Source: Psoroptes ovis (taxonomy: Eukaryota; Arthropoda; Arachnida; Sarcoptiformes; Psoroptidae). From it: DNA of 64,000 nt. A program made the translations under genes and the position numbers. The stretch covers positions 2,108,001 through 2,172,000 of the forward strand of contig PQWQ01000004.1 in the NCBI GenBank assembly GCA_002943765.1, written 5' to 3'. Every line of letters starts with the position of its first letter. Position 1 is the first letter of the stretch. Under the pieces are notes generated by a model, which saw only the letters and a program-made list of their open reading frames with translations, made no database searches and had not been told where the DNA came from. This document shows, in pieces, positions 34,355-45,298 of the stretch.

Positions 34355-37300
34355 CCCCGCCTGAACCGCATGATCTTATTAACAATGAAATTTAAATTTG
34401 ACAATTTAATTGGTTTTGTGAGGCAGTCTGCCAACATATCGTCAGACTGCAAATACGATAGCTTACAATATTTTTTCTGGACATAATCCTGAATGAAATG
34501 AGCTCGGACATCAATATGCTTCGATTGACCCATTTGCCCATTCTCGATCATTTTTATTGTTGATTTATTATCAATGTAAATTGGGAACACTGAAGGTACA
34601 ATATTGAAATCAATCAATAGTCTTTGTATCCACAACCCTTCAGACAGTCCGAGTGAAGCAGCATAAAATTCACTTTCGGCGGTGCTAATAGCGACGCACT
34701 TCTGTTTTGAACTAGCCCAGTAAATTGCTGAACCATAAACGTTTATCAATATTCCACTAATAGATTTGCGTGATTTATTATTAGCAAAATCAGCATCGGA
34801 GTATATCTCCAATGGATGATCATTGAATTTACCGAGGACTAGCTCATAATCCCTGGTGCCCTGGAGATAAGCCAATATTCTCTTGGCTCCGTTCCAAACC
34901 TGAACGGTGGGATTTTGCATCTTTGTAGACAATACGTTTATGCTAGCGCAAACATCAGGCCTTGATCTTGTTAAATATTGAATTGAGCCAATCAAGCGTC
35001 TGCACAATGAGCCATCTGAAAAAACTGGACTATTTTCATCTAAATCGAATGCTTGTAAAGGTGTTTTCGGGAATTTACCCAACGTATCAATTTTAAACTC
35101 TCTGACCAGTTCATCCAAAAATTTTTTTTGGGATACATGGAATCCATCAACTTTTTTTACGATCTCTAAACCACAGAACTTTTTTATGTTACCTAGATTA
35201 CGTATTGAAAGTTTTTTTGACAACAAATTAAAAACCATATCAAAATGTTCACGTTTTTGATGAGCCACTAATATGTCATCCACATATACTAGTACGAATA
35301 AATCATATGTTTTATGTTTATACAAACACGAATCGTTTTTGCTTTGGATGAAATCATTACATAATATTTTATTTAAGTGAAAGAACCAATTTCGTGCAGA
35401 TTGTTTGAGACCATAAACACTTTTATGTAATTTCCACAATTTACCATCATTAGCGAATCCGACCGGTGGTTTCACGTATATAGTTTCTTCTAAGTCAGCA
35501 TGTAAATAAGCTGTATTAACATCAAGATGCGATAAACAATAATTTTTAGCTGCTGCAATTGTTAATACTACACGTAATGTTGTGATGTTGGCCACAGGTG
35601 AAAAAATTTCGTTGTAATCAATGCTATGTTGTTGATTATCACCTCTTATTACAAAACGCGCTTTATATTTAATGATTCTATCATATTCATCTTTTTTTAA
35701 CGTGAACACCCACCGGGATGATAACGGTTTTTTATCACAGTTTCTTTCATCGATTTCTTCGAATACTTGGTTTTTAGAGAACGAATTTAATTCATCATTC
35801 ATTGCGGCGATCCAATTTTCTTTTTGGTCACTCGAAATCGCTTCATTATAATTATTTGGGACTTTCACTTCATTACCATCAACAAAATTTACATCAACAT
35901 TAGTGTTTCGTAGTGGGTAGCGACGTCCATCATTTATGATGGCCGATTGATCAAGATATTTCATTTCTCGAACTAATTTCTTGTTTCTTCCACTTTCTTC
36001 GACTTCAGTAATTGTAGAATCGTTGTCATTAACAAGGTCATTATTTGTTGAATCATCATTATTGACAGGATCATTATTTGTTGAAATATCATTAGATGTA
36101 GAGGGAATGACCTGTTCAAATTCTTGAATAGGATAACACAAACTGAATAGATTCGATATATCATTTCTAGCAAATTCATTTCGATCATCACTTGATAAAT
36201 TATGATTTTTGAAATAATAATCACCGTCTAAAATTTTGACATTTCGTTCAACAAAAATTGTTCTGCTGTTTGGATCAAATAATCTGAATGCCTTACAATC
36301 AAAAGAATAGCCAACAAATACACATTTTTTCGACGTAGCGTGAAATTTAGATTTTTTTCTTACTAGACTATATGCTGTAGATCCAAACACATGAAAATGT
36401 TTCACATTGGGATATTTTTTAAATATTTTATTGAATGGAATATCATTTATTCTTTTATGAGGAGAACGATTAGCAATATGGACTGCGGTACCAATTGCTT
36501 GTGGCCATAATCGCGTTGGCGAATTACTTTGTAGTAATAATGATCGGGCCATAGTTGTAATTTTCTGAATCATTCTTTCAGCAGTTCCATTCTGCTGATG
36601 GCAATACGGAACCGATAATTGATGCCTAATGCCACATTGTTTGAGAAAATTTTTGAACTTAAAGCTCAGAAACTCACGTGCATTGTCTGAGCGAATTGTT
36701 TTAATTTTGCGGTCCAGAAGATTTTCAATCATATTTTTATACTGAACAAAAATTTCAAAGATTTCTGACCTGTTTTTTAGAAAATAAGACAACGTGTATC
36801 TTGAGAAATCATCTGTAAATAATACAAAATATTTAAAACGTTCGTAACTTTCTTCTAATGGACCACAAACATCAAAGTGGATTAATTCAAGTGGCGCACT
36901 ACTGATTGACGATGATTCAGGATATGGTAGTGATTTAAATTTAGAAGATAAACAAACATCACAATTTTCGATCGTTTGTATTGGAATTTTGAGCATTTGG
37001 TGAATTCGTCTTGTTTTTTCTATACCTGGGTGGCCAAATTTTTCGTGCAATAAACATGACATGGCACTGAAATTATTTTCCAATTCTAATACGGTCATGT
37101 CATTATCATTAACTGTATGAAGTAATAATTGTTCATTATTATAAAATGATGATTTGTTGTTATCAATAATAATTTTGGTGACATTTTTTTCTTTCATTAA
37201 GAGACAATGCGAAATCAAATTATTTCTGAACGATGGTACATAAAATACATTTTCTAATCGAAGAATGAGATTATTTTTTAAATATAACTGGACAGAACCA

Positions 37301-38268
37301 ACACCAGAGATGTGTGCCTTAGTACCATTGGCAAATTTTACGAAATCATGATAACGTTTAATGCTTGTGAACACGCTCTTATCACCAAAATAGTGTCTAT
37401 TCGCACCAGAGTCAATGATGGTTTGGGACAAATTCGAATTATTTGAATTAAAACACAGACCAGAAAAATTTGAATTTAGATTCTCAACGCTATAATTTTT
37501 CTTTTTACGTTTCAACTTGAAACATTCGTCAATAACGTGTCCGTTAATCTTACAGTACTTGCAAAATTTAGTATTTTTTCTATTAGCCAAATTAGCTTCA
37601 TTTTCAATAATCATGTTAGAGGGGTGTTTATTTGAAACAATTTGACGTTGTACGTAACGAGATTCGAATTGAAGTATCTCGTTTTTAATGGTTTGAAACG
37701 ATGGTTCTTCACTTTTGTAGATCATGCTGAGGGCCGTGATCATTGAATCAAATTCCTCTGGTAGATTGGCCAACAATAAACGATTTTCTATAGCTCGTGG
37801 TAGTGTAAAACCAGAGATTTGCAGCTGATTTATTAAATTTTTAAATTCATCGAGATATTTGATGCACGATCCGATATCTGGTCTTAATCTGACTAATTTT
37901 GTAAACACCGATGTCTGAAAAGCGATTGACGTGGTGGCGTATTCTTGTTCTAATAATGACCATATAACATTCGGCTGCTCCACGTTTGCAAAACGGCTTC
38001 GATGGACATCGTCTATTGAAGATAACAGAATTCGCATCGTTTTGATCTTTTGTTTTTCAGTGCCCTCTTCACCCGATATACAATGCCATACATCGTTTTC
38101 TTTCAAGATGAATTTCATTAAATTTCTCCATGAATAATAATTGGAGTTTGTCAAACGATCGACTTTAACATCTTGAAATTGTACATTAGCCGAAGTTGAT
38201 GTTTCAGAAGTTGTTGATAATTGGAACGATGTTGACGGAGCTACAGATGATGAGTTGTTGGGTTCCAT
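34342..38268 (-). CDS. Copia Gag-Pol polyprotein, 1308 aa, intact
   Basis: This single frame encodes all proteins needed for retrotransposition in virus-like particles. In order: Gag with the copia-type NYYSW motif (44-47) and a CCHC zinc knuckle (C236, C239, H244, C249); an aspartic protease with DSG at 286-288; an integrase with an HHCC-type zinc site (H408, H413, C436, C439) and catalytic D466, D528 and E564, the last two 35 residues apart; a reverse transcriptase with KARFV (869-873), D916 in DVNTAYLHADL, YGLKQS and YVDD at 995-998; and RNase H with D1158, E1198 and D1233. The protease-integrase-RT order defines Ty1/copia. The ATG lies 24 bases inside the 5' LTR, and the stop TAG lies within the 3' LTR. 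The length is slightly below Drosophila copia. Confidence 0.97.
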   Translation of the reverse strand: MEPNNSSSVAPSTSFQLSTTSETSTSANVQFQDVKVDRLTNSNYYSWRNLMKFILKENDVWHCISGEEGTEKQKIKTMRILLSSIDDVHRSRFANVEQPNVIWSLLEQEYATTSIAFQTSVFTKLVRLRPDIGSCIKYLDEFKNLINQLQISGFTLPRAIENRLLLANLPEEFDSMITALSMIYKSEEPSFQTIKNEILQFESRYVQRQIVSNKHPSNMIIENEANLANRKNTKFCKYCKINGHVIDECFKLKRKKKNYSVENLNSNFSGLCFNSNNSNLSQTIIDSGANRHYFGDKSVFTSIKRYHDFVKFANGTKAHISGVGSVQLYLKNNLILRLENVFYVPSFRNNLISHCLLMKEKNVTKIIIDNNKSSFYNNEQLLLHTVNDNDMTVLELENNFSAMSCLLHEKFGHPGIEKTRRIHQMLKIPIQTIENCDVCLSSKFKSLPYPESSSISSAPLELIHFDVCGPLEESYERFKYFVLFTDDFSRYTLSYFLKNRSEIFEIFVQYKNMIENLLDRKIKTIRSDNAREFLSFKFKNFLKQCGIRHQLSVPYCHQQNGTAERMIQKITTMARSLLLQSNSPTRLWPQAIGTAVHIANRSPHKRINDIPFNKIFKKYPNVKHFHVFGSTAYSLVRKKSKFHATSKKCVFVGYSFDCKAFRLFDPNSRTIFVERNVKILDGDYYFKNHNLSSDDRNEFARNDISNLFSLCYPIQEFEQVIPSTSNDISTNNDPVNNDDSTNNDLVNDNDSTITEVEESGRNKKLVREMKYLDQSAIINDGRRYPLRNTNVDVNFVDGNEVKVPNNYNEAISSDQKENWIAAMNDELNSFSKNQVFEEIDERNCDKKPLSSRWVFTLKKDEYDRIIKYKARFVIRGDNQQHSIDYNEIFSPVANITTLRVVLTIAAAKNYCLSHLDVNTAYLHADLEETIYVKPPVGFANDGKLWKLHKSVYGLKQSARNWFFHLNKILCNDFIQSKNDSCLYKHKTYDLFVLVYVDDILVAHQKREHFDMVFNLLSKKLSIRNLGNIKKFCGLEIVKKVDGFHVSQKKFLDELVREFKIDTLGKFPKTPLQAFDLDENSPVFSDGSLCRRLIGSIQYLTRSRPDVCASINVLSTKMQNPTVQVWNGAKRILAYLQGTRDYELVLGKFNDHPLEIYSDADFANNKSRKSISGILINVYGSAIYWASSKQKCVAISTAESEFYAASLGLSEGLWIQRLLIDFNIVPSVFPIYIDNKSTIKMIENGQMGQSKHIDVRAHFIQDYVQKKYCKLSYLQSDDMLADCLTKPIKLSNLNFIVNKIMRFRRGDEI
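34355..34362 (-). other. Polypurine tract of the copia element
   Basis: AGGCGGGG immediately before the 3' LTR on the minus strand, where plus-strand DNA synthesis would be primed. It also codes for the RRG near the polyprotein end. Confidence 0.7.
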
Positions 38269-38276
38269 GATAATTT

Positions 38277-38290
38277 CAGTCTCATAATCT
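38277..38290 (-). other. Copia primer-binding site, complementary to tRNA-Met anticodon arm
   Basis: The plus strand here reads CAGTCTCATAATCT, which equals the anticodon arm (with CAT anticodon) of eukaryotic elongator tRNA-Met. The transcript made from the minus strand is therefore complementary to it. It starts two bases after the 5' LTR. Priming from an internal tRNA fragment is known for Drosophila copia, there with initiator tRNA-Met. Confidence 0.75.
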
Positions 38291-38292
38291 AT

Positions 38293-38447
38293 TGAATTTT
38301 ATTAACATTTTAAAATAAAAAATTATAAATCATCATCAAATTCACAACATTAAAAACACACATTATATATTCATCTTTCGACAACATCAGCTTGAACATG
38401 AGTGTAAGATCATGCGGTTATACACCCATGCCATCTATATTTCGTCA
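38293..38447 (-). repeat. Copia 5' LTR
   Basis: 155 bp, apparently identical to the 3' LTR at 34200-34354. It would carry the promoter for the element. Confidence 0.95.
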
Positions 38448-38515
38448 ATTAAGTGTAAAATTGTATAGATTTATCCTTATTTATTCTTTTTATTTTCTGG
38501 TCTTTTTGATTTTTG
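38448..38515. repeat. 68 bp direct repeat, right of copia
   Basis: Second copy of 34121-34188, starting at the first base after the LTR and with no mismatch. Confidence 0.95.
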
Positions 38516-41500
38516 ATTTTTACTTTTTTTAGCAATTTCATTTTCTTCATTTTTCGTTGAAATTTACGGCATTTTTTGTGGCTTTAATATTCATATTATC
38601 GTGATTATTATGTAATACAATAATGATGATAATATTAAAAAACTATTATTATTCAATTATTTTTATACGATTTTAATTGTTTCTCAAGTCAAGTTTATTT
38701 ATTTAATGTTTCGTTTGGGCAAGAATTTTTCACACAATTTCGATGTTTTTTTTCATTCATTTTTTATTAATTCATTTATTTTGATAAATATAATATAAAT
38801 GAATGAATAATAAGAATATGATAAATGAATGTAATTTAAATTTAATAAAATGGAATAAAATTCAAGAATAAATTTCAAAAATAACAGTAACAATAATGAT
38901 GATATTTATCATTATTCATTAGATGCATATGATTAACCATTGATTTAAATGAAATAAATAAATAAATGAATTATTTTTTCAAAAAATAATGTTTTTTGAA
39001 TTGAAATAATGATTATAATGATGATGATGATGATGACAATAAATAATGTGGATTAGATTCTTGTTTTTTTTACTTGTGCGAAAATTTAATGAAATTAATG
39101 AATGAATCAAACGCATTTTGAAAAGAAAAATGTATGAAAATTTTTGTAAACAATATGAATATCATCAATTTATAATCATTATCATCATCATTATGATTAG
39201 CTCATATTTTAAATCCATGATATATGAGAAAGAGATAAAGAGAAATGAAATTTTCAAATTTTTAAAAAGTATTTAATTTTCAAAATTTTCAATCTTTTTA
39301 TTTATTTTCGGTTCTCAAAATTCCATACATCACCATATCATCATATACACCATGGTAAATCATTGTTTCGATTGAATTCCATTTTCGTATGAATTTTTCA
39401 TATTTTGAACTCGACAATAGGGGGTATAAAATAGTGAAATTTGCATTTTGAAATTTTTAAAAATTCATTACGAAATAATAATACCCGTATATGATATTTA
39501 TACATCGAAAACTTGTGTAAAAACTTTTCCAAAAATTTTTTTTATTATTCATCGAATTGATATTAATTCAATTTTAAATAGTTTATTCTTCTCCCGAAAA
39601 AAAATTTCATTGAATTTTTATGATTTTTATTTACTTTTTTTATTCTATTCATTCATTCATTCATGTGTATTCAAATAAATTCATATACAGACATTCATTT
39701 TCATATATTTTTATGTCAAAAATAGAAATAAAAATAGAATAAAATAGAAAAATTTCCGTCTAAATTCTCCATTGTTATATGTATTCATTATTATTCTCTT
39801 TTCTTTCACATTTTTAAATGATAAAATGAAATCATTTGAAAAAATATAACAAAAAACATTTGAAACATCATATATCAATTTTCAAATTCTTCATTTCCAT
39901 TTCTTTCTTTGTCTCTTCCCTACTTTAGATATATGCATGCATATCATATGTAAATATGGATATATTTTTTATGTGAATCTCATATATTTTTCTGAACCAT
40001 ATATTGTGTTTTGGTTTGAATATTTAATATGTGTTTGATATTTTTTTTTTGAAGAAAATAAAATAAAATCCATCATCTGATTAATGATTGTTGTTGTTGG
40101 TTGTTGCGTTGGTTGTCGCATTGGTGTTGGTGTTGCTGTTGCTGTTGTTGTTCAAGCAGAATTATTATGATATTTTTTTTGTATTTTATTTTATGTAATT
40201 CTTTGCTATATTTTTGCAAGTTTTGAATCTGAAACAAAGCAAAATTCATTACATTTTCAAATGAATATTCTGTGCACACACAGTGAAAACAAAAAACAAA
40301 AAAAAAGGCAAAAAAAAGGAAGAAAGATATGTGAACACCATATGAAATGTATCAATTTCGCCAAAGCGAATTACGAAAGCAAAATGTATGCAAAAATTCG
40401 CCCAGAAAAAAAAACAGATACAAAATTGTAATATTTGATAATATTTGAAAAATGAATAAATGAATGAATGAATGATAAAATGAAAAATGGAATAATTTCA
40501 AACGAATGTTTCCCGAGATAAAATGTGTTGACAAAGACAATAAATGGAAATGAAAAAGAATTTTCACACACAGACACACACACACCTACATCAAATGGCA
40601 AATGTTTGTCAACTCTATCTATCTATCCATCTATTTATTCATCAATCATTATCATCATCATCATCATCATTGGTTGTTATTATTATCAGTTTTGTGTCTC
40701 ATTTTCTCGAAAACCGATGATTTTTGAACTCTTGAATTTTCTTGGTTTGATTTGAATTTTGTTACATTTTATCAAAAAAAAAAAAACTTGAAAAAATAAA
40801 TTTCCTAAGAAACTCATAAGGATTTGGCTTCAAAGATTTTTGATTCTTGTCTGATTCATCTATACATTATCCATTTAAAATTTTTTGTCTGGTTTTCTCC
40901 GAATTCAATTCCAAATTTGATTCAATTCAATTTAATTTTTTTTACTCTTTGATTCAAATGAGTATTCAAATGTATTCATTTGTTTTATTATTATTATTAT
41001 CATTATTTACTTTGTATATGCATGTTTGTATTTTTTTCATCTTTTTTTTTCATTTAATGTTTATTTGGTTTTCTCAATTTTCATTTGTTCATTGAATGAA
41101 AAAATAAAATAAAATAAATTCTTATTCAAATTATTCAATTTCTAATAGAATTTTCAATAACGTTTTTATTTATTCATTCGCATACATTCATTCATTCTAT
41201 TTGTGTTTATTCATTTTCATTTTATTTTATTTATTTTATTTTTTTTTGGAAAAATTTTTTCCGTTTCTTTTCCATTCTTTCTTTTTAAATATTCAAATGA
41301 TGATAATGATTATTATGATAATGATAATGATAATACTTTATCCTAGAAAAAATAAAATAAATAAAATGAAAAACATTATGATCATTTTCATTTTCGATAA
41401 TGATTATGGTCATATATGTAATGTATGAACCTTGTAATCAAGAATAAATCTCGAATTATCACGTACTAACCTGAAATGAACAATAACATTTGTGAAAAAC

Positions 41501-41540
41501 AAAACAAAAATGAAATAATTCAAATATTCCCGATTTCAGT
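38516..41540. other. AT-rich DNA with simple repeats
   Basis: Includes TTG/TGC-rich trinucleotide DNA at about 40086-40153, coding for poly-Gln in one minus frame, and ATC repeats near 40650. No gene seen. Confidence 0.6.
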
Positions 41541-41810
41541 AGACAAAACATCCTGGTCATAAAATGATTGAGTAAACATTCCCACAGTATCGAAATCAGA
41601 TCAAAGATTAACATCATGTCGATGATGTTATAAAATATTCCAAATAAGGTGAAATAACAATTAACAAAGAAGACAAAACATTTCCATGTAACACATTTAA
41701 ACAGATTATGTAAACATTACCATAGCTGAATAACCAAAACATTTCTAAAACTGAATTGTCTAAACATTTCAAAACCCAAAACATATAAAAGAGCAAGCAC
41801 AAACATTCAA
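41541..41810. repeat. Degenerate short-period repeat
   Basis: The word AAACATT or AAAACAT recurs about seven times (near 41545, 41574, 41675, 41711, 41736, 41761 and 41778). CAAAACAT-type and TAAACATT-type versions roughly alternate, with about 25 bp spacing in the better part. It creates an open minus frame (41614-41802) that I do not regard as a gene. Confidence 0.45.
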
Positions 41811-43790
41811 AATTTTTGTCATGGATAGACCCTGGTCGTGTGAAGATCAGTAAAAGTATTAATTTTTAATAAAATAAAATTTCGTATTATGGCATTTTGA
41901 AAACACAAAAATTGTGTTAAGTTGATTGCGAGCAGCGCAAAATTTTACCCAGTGTGACTTGGGCTTTTTCGTCAAATATATATATGTGTGTATGTGTATT
42001 TGTGCAAAATATATGTGAATATATATTTGTGTTTATTGTTTAAATTTTGTCATTATCTTTGGCTGCTTTGTATTCCTTTGGTTTATTTATTTATTTATTT
42101 TTTTTAATAAAAATCATTTCATTTCCAAAGATTTTTTTTTTGGTTTGATACTTTATTCAAAATGCTTTGTCCTTGTTGTGATTTGCTTTGTGATTTAATC
42201 AATTTTTGTTTTTTTCGGGTTTTGAAATCCTACCAAAGAAAGCACAAATCAAAAGGGAAAATCCGCAAATGAATTTGAATTTTATGAATTGAAAAAATGT
42301 TTCATTTTCTTAAATCACTTTTGAATGAAAATTTAAAATTGATACAATTTCTTTTCAGTCCTAATCTGACAGTAAAATGGAATTACATGAAGTGAAAAAA
42401 AATCATCTAATTACATTCTGAATACTTGATTAGAAAGAATTCAGTCTTCATTTTCGATACTTTAATGAAATCATTGAATAATTAAAGGAGAAAATTAAGA
42501 CACAATTAACACATGAATGACATTGTTGAGTGCTTTTTTTCCAAGTCATAGTTAAGATTCTTTGCTCAAATCTCAATTTTCTTTTTTCTCTTAAATAAAG
42601 TGCCTAATTGTGTAGAATTTCTTTTACTCTTTATTCCATTGAATCAACGTTCATTAAATCATCAATCAAAAGTGACAAAAACAAACGATAATTTCACAAA
42701 CATACATTATGCACATACACAGTTAAACACGTGTCTTTTTCAAAATTGTTTGATTGTACTTTTATTCATTTCTTTGAAAAGAATAAAAATTTAAAATTGA
42801 GAATCTACTTGAATTTAGAGCAATTTTTTTCCAAGAAATTTCAATTGAAATTACATTAAAATTCATGTATCATTCGTTCATTTTAAATTGGCAATTCGCC
42901 GATTGTCAAACGATGAATTTCCATTTATAAAATTACCAAAATGTGAACCGAATTCAATGGAAAAAAATTTCAATTGTTATCTTGGATATGAAACAAAGAA
43001 ATTGTTTCAAATAGTGATAAATGAAATTTGTTTTACATTCAATTTCTTGATTCATTGAAAATTTATTTATTCAAGATTTTTTTTCATACACATTTTCCCG
43101 TACAAAACAAACAATGAAATTGATTTGGACATTGAGGTTATTGAATTCTGGCCAATTTCATCGTTCTGACATGATCAATATTCATTTATTCATCGAAATC
43201 ATATGCTTAATACTACGAATTATAAATTTCATAATAATTTAAATTTGTAATATATTAAACCGAAATTATTCAAACATCTGAAACAATATTGATTGCAATA
43301 ATAATTATTATTTGAAATCTCAAATATTTTACAAAAATCTGATCAATTTTCGGTACATTTTCTCATTTTCAAATTCATTTAATTCATTTCAAATCATACT
43401 CTTGATTTCGCCAGCGAAAAAATGATAATTAATTCAATTCAATGCTTTGATTTCTTCAACTTTCAATTTTCATTTACCAGATGATTTCAATACTTTTTCA
43501 GAGAAAAATTAAAGAAGAAAACTCCGAAAGGGTTGAATGATTGAGCAGCAACGAGCTGAAAAACTTTTTCATTTGATTTATTTAATTTTTTTCCCTGTTT
43601 TCTCGGTTGATTCACATGCACACATTACAATTATCAATATCAATTATCATTATTATTCGTTATATATTCGTATATATTCAATATTATTCAATTTGAGTAT
43701 AACATTTTCAATCAATTTTTTTTTCTTCTCACAAACACATATAATAATGCGATTCTTGGTCTAGATTTTCAATTCATTCGTAATTCTTTG
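41811..43790. other. AT-rich DNA, no gene seen
   Basis: A slightly more complex stretch at 41811-41970 includes a 24-codon frame ending MDRPWSCEDQ, too short to call. The rest is low-complexity. Confidence 0.5.
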
Positions 43791-43791
43791 A

Positions 43792-43862
43792 TGGTTGACT
43801 GGTTGGTTGGCTGGTTGGTTGACTGGCTGGTTGGCTGGTTGGTTGGCTGCCTGGCTGGCTGA
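43792..43862. repeat. GGTTGGCT-type minisatellite
   Basis: About 70 bp of interspersed CTGG, TTGG and GACT tetramers (GGTTGGCTGGTTGGTTGACT and variants), much more GC-rich than the neighbourhood. Confidence 0.9.
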
Positions 43863-44875
43863 TGTTTAGAATCGATTTTTTTTCATTTATTTCATTTTCT
43901 TCATCATCATTTCATTCTAAAATTGAATCATTTGAATCTCCATTTCAATGAGAACGACTTTGGATTTTTGATAATGGGCGTTGCGGTCATGGTTCTGTTA
44001 TTTTTTTTTCAATTTTCAATTTTTATTTCATTTATATCCTATTCGTTGGTATTATTTTCTTTGGTCTTCGAAAAAAGAAGAATTTTGAAAAATCTACCGA
44101 AATAAAAAGTAATAATAATGGCTACTATCAATTTGTCTAATTGAATATCGAATTCGATATACGAATTTCAGAAGTGAAGACAGACAGTCAAACAGATGAA
44201 ATGAATTGCAATTGAAATGAAACGTATAAATTCCGGTACGTTTTTATACCGATAAACATGTATATTATATGAAGATATTATTTGAAATTGTATAAAATAT
44301 ATTTACACAAACACATACACATATACGATGAGTACAATGAAGTGATGAAACAACCACGAAGTTACCGACAATGATAATAATAGCGATAACAATGATACAT
44401 ACAAATATCTTCAACAAAAAAAAATAATCGTTGAATTATTTGCCAAGTAAAAAAGGAGATGATGAAAATGGTGAAGAATATAATGATTTTTTTTCCATTT
44501 TGATTAGTATTATTACTATTATTATTATCATTGACTTTTATTTTATTTTACTTTTAAAATTTCAATTTCATATTTTTTAAAAATTTCATTTAATATAACA
44601 AATATAACATATAAATGAATGTATTTGAATCAGTTATTATATCATCATATAATACTGAAAATAGTAATAGTAATAACTGATATAACTGAAATATTTTTTT
44701 TGAAAAAATGAAATTGAAAGTTTTAAAAAGTTTAATAATAACACTAATAATAATGATAATGATAATAATACCAATTCTAATAATAATACTAATAATGATT
44801 GTAATAAGTAATAATAATAACTTTTGATTCATCATAAACATCATCATCATCATCATAATCATAATCAAACAAGAA
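43863..44875. other. AT-rich DNA with AAT and ATC repeats
   Basis: Interrupted AAT runs near 44740-44820 and an ATC run near 44840-44855. No gene seen. Confidence 0.6.
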
Positions 44876-44890
44876 TTGAATATAAAATAT

Positions 44891-45298
44891 ATGGTACACA
44901 ATACCAATCGTTTTAAGAATAAAAAATATTTTTATAAACTACCTCATTCAAAGCCGGGCGATAAGTTCATTGAGAATTGCAATAGTGCAATAAACAAGAC
45001 AGCATTGTTTTTTAAGAATTCTTCGAATGAATTTTGGAAAAATTCATGTATTCACGGTGTTCGAGATTCCGTTTTTGTTTCTTGTCACTTGAAACTTTAT
45101 TCTTGGATTTGATCAAAAGTATTCGGTGATTTATTTCTGATTAAGGAAATAATGAGAGATTCTGGAGAGATAATCTTAGAAATGAAACTCGATTGTTTCT
45201 TTCTTGAATTGGATCTTGAGAAAGCAACTCATGACTCTCCAAAAGATCCAAACAGTGTAAAGCAAGGTATGAGTGTAATTTTTCAAGAAATTCTTTGA
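44891..45298 (+). pseudogene. Coding-like segment with a stop, possible DEG/ENaC N-terminus
   Basis: The segment is more complex and less AT-rich than its flanks. One plus frame runs to a TGA at 45110-45112 and then stays open in the same frame to 45298. It contains SSNEFWKNSCIHGVRDSVF. The S/T-x-I-H-G pattern before a hydrophobic stretch is the conserved HG motif near the N-terminus of degenerin/ENaC channels. No membrane helix or later channel motif follows. The second part reads LDLEKATHDSPKDPNSVKQG. The opposite strand is also open over part of it. It may be an exon fragment, a decayed copy or chance. Confidence 0.25.

Larger units (their letters stand above)
34200..38447 (-). mobile_element. 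Full-length Ty1/copia LTR retrotransposon, 4248 bp
   Basis: The element has two 155 bp direct repeats with TG...CA ends, a primer-binding site, one long Gag-Pol frame and a G-rich tract next to the 3' LTR, all in minus-strand orientation. The two LTRs show no difference that I can find by eye, and the reading frame is uninterrupted, both signs of recent insertion. The expected 5 bp target duplication is absent (TTTAT against ATTAA); a 68 bp direct repeat flanks it instead. Confidence 0.97.

Noticed and set aside
35973..37000. Additional frames inside the copia element
   Set aside because: They overlap the intact polyprotein in other frames and have no domain features.
38277..38290. tRNA-Met gene
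   Set aside because: Only the anticodon arm is present, directly beside the LTR; there is no acceptor, D or T arm, so it is the primer-binding site.
40086..40153. Poly-Gln encoding stretch as a gene
   Set aside because: It is a trinucleotide repeat in a short frame without supporting signals.
44590..44907. 105-codon minus frame rich in Ile and Met
   Set aside because: It is the translation of AAT and ATC simple repeats.
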